Assembly: GCF_007750395.1 (NCBI RefSeq) | Contig: NZ_CP036281.1 | Location: 1,699,001 to 1,763,000 of the forward strand | Direction: 5' to 3' | DNA from: Polystyrenella longa | GTDB taxonomy: Bacteria > Planctomycetota > Planctomycetia > Planctomycetales > Planctomycetaceae | Length of the DNA: 64,000 nucleotides | Shown: piece after piece, positions 8,790 to 18,136 of the stretch | How the letters are laid out: every line of letters starts with the position of its first letter | Position numbering within the stretch: the stretch's first letter is position 1 | Notes under the pieces: model-generated | What the model was told of the DNA's origin: nothing | What the model saw: the letters and a program-made list of their open reading frames with translations, nothing else | Database searches by the model: none | Made by a program: the position numbers and the translations under genes

Positions 8790-10115
8790 ATGTCGCAAAT
8801 GGTCAGTAACAGCCAATGGGGAAATGAAGAGTCACTGGCGATACCGCAGTGCAATTCAGGTCAATTCATTTCCACCGATACAAATTCCCAAAGCGAGGCT
8901 GCATTGGCCACTTTGCCACGCCTCTACAGGCAAGTCTTGTTTCGAATATTTAAAAAATTACACACGGGCCACCTCACGATTGTTGAACCCTCCGGAACGA
9001 CTCAATTCGGAAAAATCGGATCAGGGTTGGAAGCGACAATCCATATTCAGCATCCCTCCTTTTACGGACGTGTCATCAGAGAAGGGGGGCTTGGTGCGGC
9101 GGAGTCTTATTTGCAGGGGGAGTGGACGACGAATGATCTGACGAGCTTGCTCCGACTAATGGTGCAGAATCAAACGACTTTAAAGGGAATCAGTCGAGGC
9201 CGCTCCTGGGTGGCGCGGGGGATCGCCCGTCTGGGGCATCTTCTTCGTGACAATAGTCAGGCCGGTTCCAAACGCAACATTCATGAGCACTATGACCTGG
9301 GCAACGATTTCTTCAAGCTGTTTCTAGATGAGACGATGATGTACTCCTCCGCCTACTTCGAAAACGAAAACACTCCCTTGCGAGAAGCTTCTGAAGCGAA
9401 GCTGGAGATGATCTGCCGTAAACTCCAATTGAGCCCTGCAGACCATGTTCTGGAAATCGGAACTGGCTGGGGAGGTTTTGCCGAGTACGCCGCACGCAAG
9501 TGCGGTTGCCGGATCACTACAACAACCATCTCTCAAGAACAGTATCAATTTGCAAAGGAGAGGATTGAACGAGCGGGCATGTCGGAGCAGGTGGAATTGT
9601 TATTGGAAGACTACCGGGATCTGCAGGGAACCTACGACAAACTGGTCAGCATTGAAATGATCGAAGCCGTAGGGCACCGGCATCTTGATGGTTACTTCAA
9701 AGCCTGTAGCCAGCTTCTGAAAGCGGACGGAACGATGTTGATCCAGGCGATCACTATCCCCGATCAGCGGTATGAGCAGTACCAGCATTCCGTTGACTTT
9801 ATTCAGAAATACATCTTTCCGGGTGGAGCACTCCCCTCGGTGGAAGCGATGCTGCAGTCGACTTCCCGGACGGATTTACGTTTGCTTGATCTGCAGGATT
9901 TCGCCTCGCATTACTCACAGACTTTGCGGATCTGGCGGGATCGCTTCTTTGCTAATACGACAGAGATCGAATCGCAGGGATTTTCAGAGAGATTTCAGCG
10001 GATGTGGGAGTACTACTTCTGCTATTGCGAAGCCGCATTCGAAGAGCGGGCGACGGGGGTGTCGCAACTCGTTTTCGCTAAACCAGAGGCACGTCTTGAA
10101 GTAAGTGGAAGCTGA
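8790..10115 (+). CDS. cfa: cyclopropane-fatty-acyl-phospholipid synthase family methyltransferase
   Basis: A 441-residue Cfa-type SAM methyltransferase that acts on unsaturated phospholipid acyl chains at the membrane. Motifs: EHYDLGNDFFKLFLDETMMYS, the SAM site VLEIGTGWGGFAEYAA, SIEMIEAVGHRH, and YIFPGGALPS. In the Cfa motif equivalent to E. coli YSCAYW, this protein reads YSSAYF, so the bicarbonate-proximal Cys is replaced by Ser. That is common in operon-linked Cfa-like methyltransferases and may mean simple methylation rather than ring formation. It lies 110 bases after the DUF1365 gene and 18 bases before a second methyltransferase. The start is ATG at 8790; a Met four residues in is an alternative. 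Confidence 0.88.
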   Translation: MSQMVSNSQWGNEESLAIPQCNSGQFISTDTNSQSEAALATLPRLYRQVLFRIFKKLHTGHLTIVEPSGTTQFGKIGSGLEATIHIQHPSFYGRVIREGGLGAAESYLQGEWTTNDLTSLLRLMVQNQTTLKGISRGRSWVARGIARLGHLLRDNSQAGSKRNIHEHYDLGNDFFKLFLDETMMYSSAYFENENTPLREASEAKLEMICRKLQLSPADHVLEIGTGWGGFAEYAARKCGCRITTTTISQEQYQFAKERIERAGMSEQVELLLEDYRDLQGTYDKLVSIEMIEAVGHRHLDGYFKACSQLLKADGTMLIQAITIPDQRYEQYQHSVDFIQKYIFPGGALPSVEAMLQSTSRTDLRLLDLQDFASHYSQTLRIWRDRFFANTTEIESQGFSERFQRMWEYYFCYCEAAFEERATGVSQLVFAKPEARLEVSGS

Positions 10116-10133
10116 TTCCTAAGGAGCATTCTG

Positions 10134-11180
10134 ATGTTTTTACATATTCTTGATTCGGCGGTCGACTGGACAGAAAAGGGATATTTTCCCGATTCCATGA
10201 TTCGCTACGGCGTGCGTCGTCTACTGCACCAACGGTTGGAACAGGAATCTAAAGGCGATTGTGCTGAGAGGCAGGAACGTTTTCAAGAGTTTCTAAACGA
10301 GACCCGACGGGCACCGATTGCGGTCATGCCAGAAAAAGCGAACGAACAACATTACGAAGTTCCTGCCCGGTTCTTTCAGCAGGCTTTAGGGAAACGGCTG
10401 AAATACAGTTGCTGCTACTGGCCCGCAGGAATCGAATCGCTTAATAAAGCAGAAGAGGCCGCATTACGTGTCACCTGCCAACGGGCCGAAATCCATAATG
10501 GGATGAGTATTCTGGAGCTTGGCTGTGGTTGGGGGTCGTTAACTCTCTGGATGGCCGAGAACTATCCCGATTGCAAGATTACAGCGGTTTCAAATTCGGC
10601 TTCGCAAAAAGACTACATCGAACAACAAACGCGAGAGCGAAGTCTCGATAACGTCGAGATTGTTACGGCTGATATGAATGAGTTTGATACACAGGAAAAA
10701 TACGATCGGGTCGTCTCGATTGAAATGTTCGAACACATGCGTAACCATCAATTATTGATGCAGAAAGTCGCACGCTGGCTGAAACCGGGAGGTCAGTTGT
10801 TTGTGCATATCTTCTGTCATCGCGAGTTCGCCTATTTGTTTGAAACAGAAGGTCCCCATAACTGGATGGGCCGCTACTTTTTCAGTGGAGGTATGATGCC
10901 GAATGATCGCCTGATGGCCTGCCATCAGCGTGATCTGAAACTAGTCCGGCAATGGCGATGGAATGGGCAGCATTACGCCCGCACTTGTGAAGCCTGGTTA
11001 CAAAGACAGGATTCAGTACGGGCGGAAGTTCTGGAAACGCTGGCAGACACCTACGGACCAGACGAGGCTGAGAAATGGTTTGTGCGTTGGAGATTATTCT
11101 TCATCGCCTGTGCCGAGCTATTTGCGTATAATGGCGGAAATGAATGGTGGGTATCCCATTATCTATTTCAAAAGCCTTAA
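10134..11180 (+). CDS. second Cfa-related SAM methyltransferase (coclaurine-N-methyltransferase-like branch)
   Basis: A 348-residue methyltransferase preceded by a clear AGGAG ribosome-binding site. Motifs: EQHYEVPARFFQQALGKRLKYSCCYW, the SAM site SILELGCGWGSLTLWMAE, VSIEMFEHMRNHQ, and FVHIFCHREFAYLFE. The pattern fits the Cfa superfamily branch that includes plant coclaurine N-methyltransferases and bacterial lipid methyltransferases. Unlike the upstream enzyme it keeps Cys in the YSCCYW segment. Two successive methyltransferases in the operon suggest sequential modification of one lipid, or two products; which one is not decidable here. The next gene, DUF1295, starts 15 bases downstream. 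Confidence 0.85.
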   Translation: MFLHILDSAVDWTEKGYFPDSMIRYGVRRLLHQRLEQESKGDCAERQERFQEFLNETRRAPIAVMPEKANEQHYEVPARFFQQALGKRLKYSCCYWPAGIESLNKAEEAALRVTCQRAEIHNGMSILELGCGWGSLTLWMAENYPDCKITAVSNSASQKDYIEQQTRERSLDNVEIVTADMNEFDTQEKYDRVVSIEMFEHMRNHQLLMQKVARWLKPGGQLFVHIFCHREFAYLFETEGPHNWMGRYFFSGGMMPNDRLMACHQRDLKLVRQWRWNGQHYARTCEAWLQRQDSVRAEVLETLADTYGPDEAEKWFVRWRLFFIACAELFAYNGGNEWWVSHYLFQKP

Positions 11181-11195
11181 ATCTGAAAACGAGAT

Positions 11196-11990
11196 ATGTA
11201 CTTAAAAGTATTTCTGTTTAACGCAATTGCGATCGCCGTTTTAATGCTACTGACCTGGTTAGTAAGCCTGAAGAAAAAAGATGTCAGCATCGTCGATATC
11301 GTCTGGGGACTTGGTTTTGTCTTGGTGGGGTGGGTCTCCTGGTTCATGCAACCTGATAAAACTCTTTTGCAAACAGGCATGATCGCCTGCCTGACTATCT
11401 GGGGGGCGAGGCTTAGTGGGTATCTTGCCTGGCGCAAGTCAGGAGAAGGCGAAGATCGTCGTTACGGTGCGATGCGAACAAAGCACGGTGATTCATTTCC
11501 GCTCGTCAGCCTCTTGACCGTATTCATTTTGCAGGGGATTGTGATGTGGGTTGTTTCATTACCATTGCAGTTCGGACTTTCATCATCAGGCCGGGTGGTT
11601 GAAGAGGGAGTTCGCAATTCGATTTTCTTTACCGCGATTCTCTTCTGGCTGACCGGTTTCCTGTTTGAGTCCATCGGTGACTACCAATTGGCCCGCTTTA
11701 AGAGCGACCCGGATAACGAAGGCAAAGTGTTCGATCAGGGCCTCTGGAGCTTCACCCGGCACCCGAATTACTTTGGTGACTTTCTCGTCTGGTGGGGGTT
11801 CGGCGTGATGGGACTTGCCCTCTCAGCAGAACTGTGGAGTTTGATTGGACCCGCAGTGATGAGCATCTTCCTGCTGAAGATCTCTGGAGTATCTTTGCTT
11901 GAACGCGATCTCCGAGAACGCAAACCGGCCTATGCGAAATACGTCGAACAAACCAACGCGTTCTTCCCCAGCCCCCCGAAAACGGATTGA
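11196..11990 (+). CDS. DUF1295 membrane protein (steroid 5-alpha-reductase-like)
   Basis: A 264-residue integral membrane protein with about seven hydrophobic segments. DUF1295 hallmarks are SIVDIVWGLGFV near the N-terminus, and FDQGLWSFTRHPNYFGDFLVWWG with PxVMSIFLLKISGVSLLE near the C-terminus, similar to steroid reductases and isoprenylcysteine methyltransferases, which bind NADPH or SAM. It is the last gene of the lipid operon; its stop lies only 20 bases from the convergent DUF1501 gene. I infer reduction or another modification of the lipid made by the upstream enzymes. Confidence 0.88.
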   Translation: MYLKVFLFNAIAIAVLMLLTWLVSLKKKDVSIVDIVWGLGFVLVGWVSWFMQPDKTLLQTGMIACLTIWGARLSGYLAWRKSGEGEDRRYGAMRTKHGDSFPLVSLLTVFILQGIVMWVVSLPLQFGLSSSGRVVEEGVRNSIFFTAILFWLTGFLFESIGDYQLARFKSDPDNEGKVFDQGLWSFTRHPNYFGDFLVWWGFGVMGLALSAELWSLIGPAVMSIFLLKISGVSLLERDLRERKPAYAKYVEQTNAFFPSPPKTD

Positions 11991-12010
11991 TTGGACTGGT
12001 CGCTGTTCGA

Positions 12011-13462
12011 TCAGGCGATCAGATCCTCAACCACTTTTCCGTGGACGTCAGTCAGTCTGAAATCGCGACCTGAATAGCGGTAGGTCAGTTTTTCATGATC
12101 GAAACCGAGAAGCTTAAGGACGGTTGCGTGCAGGTCGTGTACGTGGACTTTATTTTCGACCGCCTGGAAACCAAAGTCATCGGTCGCTCCGTAAGCCTGC
12201 CCCCCTTTGATACCACCACCCGCCAGTAGCATTGTGAATCCGTAGTGGTTGTGGTCTCGGCCGTTAATCTTACCTGCGTTGGCACCTGCCTGCGGAAGTT
12301 CAACGGTCGGCGTCCGGCCGAATTCTCCGCCGATCATCACCAACGTGTCTTTCAGCAATCCACGTTGTTTCAAGTCTTTCAATAAGGCCCCAATCGCCTG
12401 GTCGCATTCGCCCGCGAGTCGGCGGTGATTCTTTTCGATGTCGTCGTGGCTATCCCACGGTTGTCCCGCACCGTGCCAGAGTTGCACGTAACGTACGCCC
12501 CGTTCCACCAGACGACGGGCAATCAGAATCTGTCGAGCTTGTACGCCGTCACCATACATCTCGCGAATATGTTTGGGTTCGTTTTCAATATCAAACGCGT
12601 CGGTTGCCTGCATCTGCATGCGGTAGGCGAGTTCATAAGAATGAATGCGGGCCTCGAGTCGGTCGTCTCCCTCACGTCCTTCCGTCATGTGCATCTTATT
12701 CAACTGCTGAAGCAGATCGATTTGCTTCCGCTGCTCCTCCGTAGACTGAGTATGGTTGCGGATGTTCTCGATCAGCTTTTCAATTTCCGTATGCTTGGGA
12801 TCGATATGCGTCCCTTGAAATACGCCAGGCAGAAAAGCAGATCGCCAGTTAATGCTCTCACCGATCGGGTATCCCCCCGGACACATCACAATGAAACCGG
12901 GAAGATTCTGATTCTCGGTACCGAGGCCATATGTGACCCAGGAACCGACCGAAGGACGCACCAGGTTCTGATCTCCGCAGTTCATTAGTAGTAACGAGGG
13001 TTCATGGTTAGGGACATTGGCATGCATGGACCGCACCACAGCGACGTCGTCAATACTCTCTGCGGTATGTTTGAAAAGTTCACTGACTTCGATTCCACTT
13101 TCCCCATACTTCTGGAACTGGAACGGAGAACCCAAAGCGGCGCCTGTTTTTCGCTCTGTTCGCAAATTCTGAGCAGGCAGTTCCTTGCCGTGATACTTGG
13201 TCAACATCGGTTTCGGGTCGAAGGTGTCGACGTGCGAGCAACCACCATTCAGAAAAATGTGAATGACATGTTTCGCTTTCGCGGCGAACTGTGGTTGTTT
13301 GCTCATCATGGGGGAAGTTGGCAGATCCGGTTCGGCAGTCGCCGCCTGCGCGGGATCCACCATCAAACCAGCGAGACCGAGCGTACCCAGTCCCATACCC
13401 GAGCGGGCCAACCATTCCCGGCGGTTCAACGATGATTCAGCAGAGTTCGGATGATGATTCAT
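12011..13462 (-). CDS. DUF1501 family Tat-exported protein
   Basis: A 483-residue exported protein. The twin-arginine signal is NRREWLARSGMGLG followed by a small hydrophobic stretch and AQA. The mature part has the family motifs VIHIFLNGGCSHVDTFDPKP, VRSMHANVPNHEPS, LWHGAGQPWDSHDD and MIGGEFGRTPT, with Asp/His residues that match the alkaline-phosphatase-like metal site. A GTG nine bases upstream is a possible alternative start, but ATG at 13462 is preferred. It lies 85 bases downstream of the DUF1549/DUF1553 gene on the same strand. This pair is characteristic of planctomycetes and is thought to act outside the cytoplasm, perhaps in polysaccharide breakdown; the substrate is unknown. Confidence 0.9.
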   Translation of the reverse strand: MNHHPNSAESSLNRREWLARSGMGLGTLGLAGLMVDPAQAATAEPDLPTSPMMSKQPQFAAKAKHVIHIFLNGGCSHVDTFDPKPMLTKYHGKELPAQNLRTERKTGAALGSPFQFQKYGESGIEVSELFKHTAESIDDVAVVRSMHANVPNHEPSLLLMNCGDQNLVRPSVGSWVTYGLGTENQNLPGFIVMCPGGYPIGESINWRSAFLPGVFQGTHIDPKHTEIEKLIENIRNHTQSTEEQRKQIDLLQQLNKMHMTEGREGDDRLEARIHSYELAYRMQMQATDAFDIENEPKHIREMYGDGVQARQILIARRLVERGVRYVQLWHGAGQPWDSHDDIEKNHRRLAGECDQAIGALLKDLKQRGLLKDTLVMIGGEFGRTPTVELPQAGANAGKINGRDHNHYGFTMLLAGGGIKGGQAYGATDDFGFQAVENKVHVHDLHATVLKLLGFDHEKLTYRYSGRDFRLTDVHGKVVEDLIA

Positions 13463-13556
13463 AATATTCACTGACTGTCCTGTTTATGGATGGTCAAAAG
13501 TGGTCTGTGCATTGAATGTGAATTGAATGTGAATTCAAAACGTTTCGAGCGGACAA

Positions 13557-16406
13557 TTAATCGACAAACATAAATTCATTGGTCATCAATAAGACCTGAG
13601 CCAGTTTGTCCCAGCGAGCGAACTCTTTCTCTTCCGGCTTCTCTTTCGAAGTCGTCTCTTCGCTCATCTGTAAAAAGGCCAGGGCGGCGGATGCTTCCGC
13701 TTCGCTCGGTTCACGAGCAAAAGTCAGTTTATACATTGCTGCGATCCGAGACTGTGGCTCTTCGCCACCGACTTCGAAAGATCGACTCGCAAGACTTTTG
13801 GCCTGTGAAATGACAAAAGGAGAGTTCATGCTGAATAATGCCTGCTGCGGTACAGTAGTCTGCGGCCGCTTTGGTGTGGAGACATCGGGGCTCGCCATGT
13901 CGAAGACACGGAATAGCGTAGGTAGATTGTTACGATCGATGAATCCGTAAACAGTACGTCGATCACTCGTATCGAGATCAACCCCTTTACCGCCATGTTT
14001 AGAGTCAAGTTTACCGCCGACAGCCAACATTGAATCCCGCATCGCTTCAAATTCCAGACGACGGCGTGGCATCTTCCACAGCAGCCGGTTCTCGGAATCG
14101 ACGCTCACGGCCTCCGGTTTGGGGGCACCGCTTTGCTGATACGTTGATGAATTGACGATAAGTCGATGAAGCTCTTTCACCGACCAACCGTTCTGAATGA
14201 AATGCGTTGCCAGATGGTCGAGTAACTCGGGGTGAGTGGGTGGTTCGCTGCGGGCACCAAAGTCGCTTGGCGTACGAACAAGACCATTACCGAAGTGCAG
14301 CATCCAGACTCGATTCGCAAACACGCGGGCTGTTAATGGGTTATCCGGGCTCGCAATCTTTTTGGCCAGTTCCAGGCGACCACTTCCTTGCTGGAACGGT
14401 TGACGTTCTTCGTCGTCTAGAATTTTGAAGAACCGTCGAGGAATCTGATCGCCTCGCCGGCCGGCCACACCTCGAACGAACACGACGGGCTCTGTCGGTT
14501 TCGCATTATCCAGCATCACCATTGCACGGGGCGGCGCTCCTGGAGAAGTGGCCCGCAGTTTGTTTTGTTTCTTGGAGATATTCTGCTGGTGATTTCGGAC
14601 GGCCCGATCGAAGTTTCCTTTCCACTGATCGTAATTCAAATCAAACGGTGTTCCGGGGCTGTACAGTTCCTGACGGATCGTCTCCAGAGAACTGTCGGCC
14701 AATCCTGTCGACTTGTCTTCCTGTTCCATCCATTTTGTTTCCACTTGTCGAAACACATCACCATAAGCCAACGCAACATCGTTCATCGAAGTGATGTTGC
14801 GATTCGCCAGACTCCCTGTGATAATCGGATTCGTGGAGGCCGATTGGAGTAACTGTTTGATTTCATCGGTCGTTTTCTGTTGAAGCTCTTCTGCCTTCAA
14901 TCCGGATAAAGTGACCCACGGACCCCAGACGGGGTGGTTCACATCCTGTTGTTTTTTTAGATATCCGTTCCACCGATCAATGATTCCTCTTCGAGGTTCG
15001 TATTTATCGTAGGCGGACGCATATTCCGGCGGCACGTCTTCACCACCAGCCAGATTCTTAAGGAGATAAGAAACGGTGTGATGCCGCGTCTCATGTTCAA
15101 GTTTGGTGACCTGTTCCCGTTCGAATTTGTCCAGTTCCTCGGCCAGTTGGGCCAGTTCTGTTTTGAATTGTTCATGGGCGACCTCGTCAAGCGGATCACC
15201 AATCAGTGGCAGGACGGATTCATCCGGCTCGTGGGAACTGGCAAAGACCCCATACAGAGAATAATAATCTTCGGTGGGGATCGGGTCGTATTTGTGATCG
15301 TGACAGCGAGCGCATCCGACAGTCATTCCCATTAAACCACGAGTCACCACATCGATCCGGTCATCAATGATATCGTGAGAGTTGTTTCGAAAACGTCGAC
15401 CGACGGTCAGAAACCCCATCGCCGCGAGTTCTTTTTTCGGTTCTTCCAGATCGAGACTATCTGCCGCCAGTTGTTCGATGAGAAACTGATCGTAAGGTTT
15501 GTCCGCGTTGAACGATTCAATGACATAATCACGATAAGTATACGAATACCCAAATCGAGGCTCCGCCGTGAAGACATATCCTTTGGTATCTGCATAACGA
15601 GCGACGTCGAGCCAGTGTCGTCCCCAGCGCTGCCCATATTCAGGAGCGGCCAGATAAGTTTCTACGAGTTCTGAAAATGCTTCTGGCGATTCATTCTGTT
15701 CGAATGCCTGCACCTCTTCCCAGGTGGGAGGAAGACCAAGAAGATCGAATTTCAACCGGCGAATCAAAGTCCGTTTGTCGGCTGGCGGATTCATCGTCAA
15801 ATTGTTTTCTTCGAGTTTCTTCAACACGAATTTGTCAACGGATGTCTTTACACGCTCTGTCTGAGTGACTTCGGGCAGGGCGGGGTCTTCAATTGGTCGA
15901 TAAGACCAATGCTCTTTGCGAAGAGATTCAAAGTCATAGGGGCCACCCAGTTTGGGACCCTCTTTCATTTCTTCTTCCGGCCAGTAGGCGCCGTCGACGA
16001 TCCACTTGCGAATCTGGCCGATCTCTTCGTCGCTCATTTTCTGTTCGGGGGGCATCTGAGTGTCATCGTCCGCATAGATGATGACTTCCATCAAACGACT
16101 ATGATCCGGGTCGGCAGTGAGGACCATTTCTTCGTAATCTTCGAGCCCCTTGATGAAGGATCCATTATCGAATCGAATACCCATCTCCTGCTTCTTTTCA
16201 CCATGGCATTCCGCACAGTGTTTGAGGAGCAGAGGCCGAATCGATTTTTCGAAAAACTCGATCTGAGCTGGTTCCGCTTCTGCGCGGACGGTCGCTGTCA
16301 TCCCCGGCATTACTAGACAGATCAATGCGATCAGACAAAACAGAGGGGCAGGCCAGAGGTGGGCACGAAGAGGGTATCGTCGCGATGAAGGTTCCAGATT
16401 AGGCAT
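13557..16406 (-). CDS. planctomycete cytochrome c / DUF1549 / DUF1553 domain protein
   Basis: A 949-residue secreted protein with an N-terminal hydrophobic signal (residues about 17-42). Domains in order: a planctomycete cytochrome c domain with the haem motif CAECH at residues 64-68 and MPPEQKM as a likely axial Met; the DUF1549 (PSCyt2) domain from about residue 185, with a second CARCH motif in GMTVGCARCHDHKYDPIPT; and a C-terminal DUF1553 (PSD1) domain with TARVFANRVWMLHFGNGLV and PRRRLEFEAMRDSML. It is the upstream partner of the DUF1501 gene. I infer an extracytoplasmic redox enzyme complex. The domain calls are firm; the substrate is unknown. Confidence 0.92.
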   Translation of the reverse strand: MPNLEPSSRRYPLRAHLWPAPLFCLIALICLVMPGMTATVRAEAEPAQIEFFEKSIRPLLLKHCAECHGEKKQEMGIRFDNGSFIKGLEDYEEMVLTADPDHSRLMEVIIYADDDTQMPPEQKMSDEEIGQIRKWIVDGAYWPEEEMKEGPKLGGPYDFESLRKEHWSYRPIEDPALPEVTQTERVKTSVDKFVLKKLEENNLTMNPPADKRTLIRRLKFDLLGLPPTWEEVQAFEQNESPEAFSELVETYLAAPEYGQRWGRHWLDVARYADTKGYVFTAEPRFGYSYTYRDYVIESFNADKPYDQFLIEQLAADSLDLEEPKKELAAMGFLTVGRRFRNNSHDIIDDRIDVVTRGLMGMTVGCARCHDHKYDPIPTEDYYSLYGVFASSHEPDESVLPLIGDPLDEVAHEQFKTELAQLAEELDKFEREQVTKLEHETRHHTVSYLLKNLAGGEDVPPEYASAYDKYEPRRGIIDRWNGYLKKQQDVNHPVWGPWVTLSGLKAEELQQKTTDEIKQLLQSASTNPIITGSLANRNITSMNDVALAYGDVFRQVETKWMEQEDKSTGLADSSLETIRQELYSPGTPFDLNYDQWKGNFDRAVRNHQQNISKKQNKLRATSPGAPPRAMVMLDNAKPTEPVVFVRGVAGRRGDQIPRRFFKILDDEERQPFQQGSGRLELAKKIASPDNPLTARVFANRVWMLHFGNGLVRTPSDFGARSEPPTHPELLDHLATHFIQNGWSVKELHRLIVNSSTYQQSGAPKPEAVSVDSENRLLWKMPRRRLEFEAMRDSMLAVGGKLDSKHGGKGVDLDTSDRRTVYGFIDRNNLPTLFRVFDMASPDVSTPKRPQTTVPQQALFSMNSPFVISQAKSLASRSFEVGGEEPQSRIAAMYKLTFAREPSEAEASAALAFLQMSEETTSKEKPEEKEFARWDKLAQVLLMTNEFMFVD

Positions 16407-16965
16407 AGAGTTCTCGGCAGGCTCGACAGGAAGGACGAATTACCGCAAGGGCGCTGGGTAATTCAACAGGCCAGATGTTTGTGCAAGCAAGTATCACGTC
16501 AGGATAGATGACAGTGCGGAATGCGGAATAATGTCTGTTCGGAATAACAACAGTACAGAATCACAACGGTGCAGGCAGGTAAGGCAAGGGGTGAGACGCG
16601 TCGCGTCTGCAGGCGGGAATCGCATTCCCAATGAGGGCCTGATAAAGGGACCTGAATGGGAATACATCAATATTTGCAGATGTGTAATTTTACCGTAATT
16701 GTAACCGGCCCTGCAAGTAGTTTAATTATAGGAGATGAATTCCCCTTTAATTCTGTTTTTTTTCGCATTCTGATAGTCAATTCTGTTCAAAAGGGGAATC
16801 ATTCCACTACTTAGAGAGACATCGCTCTCACAGAACCCTTTTTGCCTGCCAGATAAGCCTTTACGTTCGCTTATTAACCAGCCTGTCTGTAAAATGGAAA
16901 TTTTGGCGTTTTCCGTCAGCAAGACCGCTTCATCGTCTTTTTCTGTCATTTAAGTGATCTGTTCA
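16407..16965. other. Intergenic region between divergent genes
   Basis: About 560 bases between the divergent DUF1553 and phosphatidylserine decarboxylase genes. A 75-codon minus-strand frame is present near 16722-16949, but it has no family resemblance and reads like chance coding. No RNA gene was recognised. Confidence 0.5.
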
Positions 16966-17991
16966 ATGTCCGATATTCAGCCTGTTCCGGAGTCCAGTAA
17001 GTCCCTGTCGACTCCTTCTTATCCGTTGCTCGATCCCGAACCGATGGATCCCCAACTGACAACCATTCAGCCTGGTGGCGGGGTTGTCATTAAAATGGAA
17101 ATGTTATGGGGCAAATTCCGACGTACCTGGCTCAAACTATTCCGTGGAGGCTACGTTCGGCGGATGCAGGAACTGCGGAAGGGGTCTGTGAATCCCTGTC
17201 CGCATGATGTCCTCGACCCCCGTGACCTGAAGTTTTATCAGAACCAGGAAGGGTATTACTGGGAGAAGAAAGATGATCCCTTCACTGGTCGCGATAAAAT
17301 TCCGTTTGCTCGTGTGGGACTGGCGGAACTGCTTGTCTTCTCGTTGCTCTGCTTTGTGCCTCCGCTGATTCTGTTGCCCATCCTGATTGGGGCTCCTATC
17401 AACGTGTGGTCCGTTCTGGGATGGATGGTGGTCGCGGCCGGCTTAATCAAAGGGATTTTGATCGTCTGGTTCTTCCGCGATCCGGAAAGGAACGTTCCTA
17501 CCGACCCAGGGCTGGTTATCTCTCCCGCAGATGGAAAAGTAGTTCTGATCGAAGAGATCGAACATGACGAACATATCGGTGGTCCCGCTGTCTTAATCGG
17601 TGTTTTTCTCTCCATCTTTAACGTACATATGAATCGTTCACCGATAGAGGCGCGTGTCATTGGTTTGAAATACCGTCCTGGGAAATACCTGAACGCCATC
17701 CGTCCCGAGTCCGCCCGAGAGAATGAACAACTGGCGGTGAAAATCCAAGAGATCAGTGCTCCGCATCGTTGCATGGTCGTACGTCAGATCACGGGGGCCA
17801 TCGCTCGCCGGATTGTCTGCTGGGTCAAACCGGGGGACCTGCTCAATCGCGGGGAACGGTTTGGAATGATCAAATTGGGCTCCCGAACCGAGCTCGTTTT
17901 ACCTCGCGAAGAGGGTATGGAGATCGTCACGAAACTGGGAGAGAATATCAAAGCGGGAAAATCGATACTGATCCGGTATAAATCCGAATAA
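16966..17991 (+). CDS. psd: phosphatidylserine decarboxylase-type protein
   Basis: A 341-residue enzyme that would convert phosphatidylserine to phosphatidylethanolamine. Two membrane segments lie near residues 120-165, followed by the catalytic region: RDPERNVPTDPGLVISPADGKVV, IFLSIFNVHMNRSP and the self-cleavage site in MIKLGSRTELVLP, where the Ser of LGS would become the pyruvoyl group. An N-terminal extension of about 110 residues precedes the membrane part and is longer than in short archaeal-type Psd. A GTG at 16954 is in frame, but ATG at 16966 is preferred. The next gene is phosphatidylserine synthase, so the pair forms a phosphatidylethanolamine pathway. Confidence 0.9.
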   Translation: MSDIQPVPESSKSLSTPSYPLLDPEPMDPQLTTIQPGGGVVIKMEMLWGKFRRTWLKLFRGGYVRRMQELRKGSVNPCPHDVLDPRDLKFYQNQEGYYWEKKDDPFTGRDKIPFARVGLAELLVFSLLCFVPPLILLPILIGAPINVWSVLGWMVVAAGLIKGILIVWFFRDPERNVPTDPGLVISPADGKVVLIEEIEHDEHIGGPAVLIGVFLSIFNVHMNRSPIEARVIGLKYRPGKYLNAIRPESARENEQLAVKIQEISAPHRCMVVRQITGAIARRIVCWVKPGDLLNRGERFGMIKLGSRTELVLPREEGMEIVTKLGENIKAGKSILIRYKSE

Positions 17992-18136
17992 TTTCCAAGT
18001 CGCTGCGAATCGTCGTGGTATCTGCCCGATCGAGCCGAAAGAATGGAGGTTCGATTTCCGGGCCATCCTTAGCCAAACCTCTCCGAATCAGAGATCATCA
18101 TTAACAGCACGCGAAGACTATCCTCGAGGCAATTTC

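Noticed and set aside
16722..16949. A 75-codon minus-strand frame upstream of the phosphatidylserine decarboxylase gene
   Set aside because: No family resemblance, no good ribosome-binding site and it lies in a promoter-type region between divergent genes.
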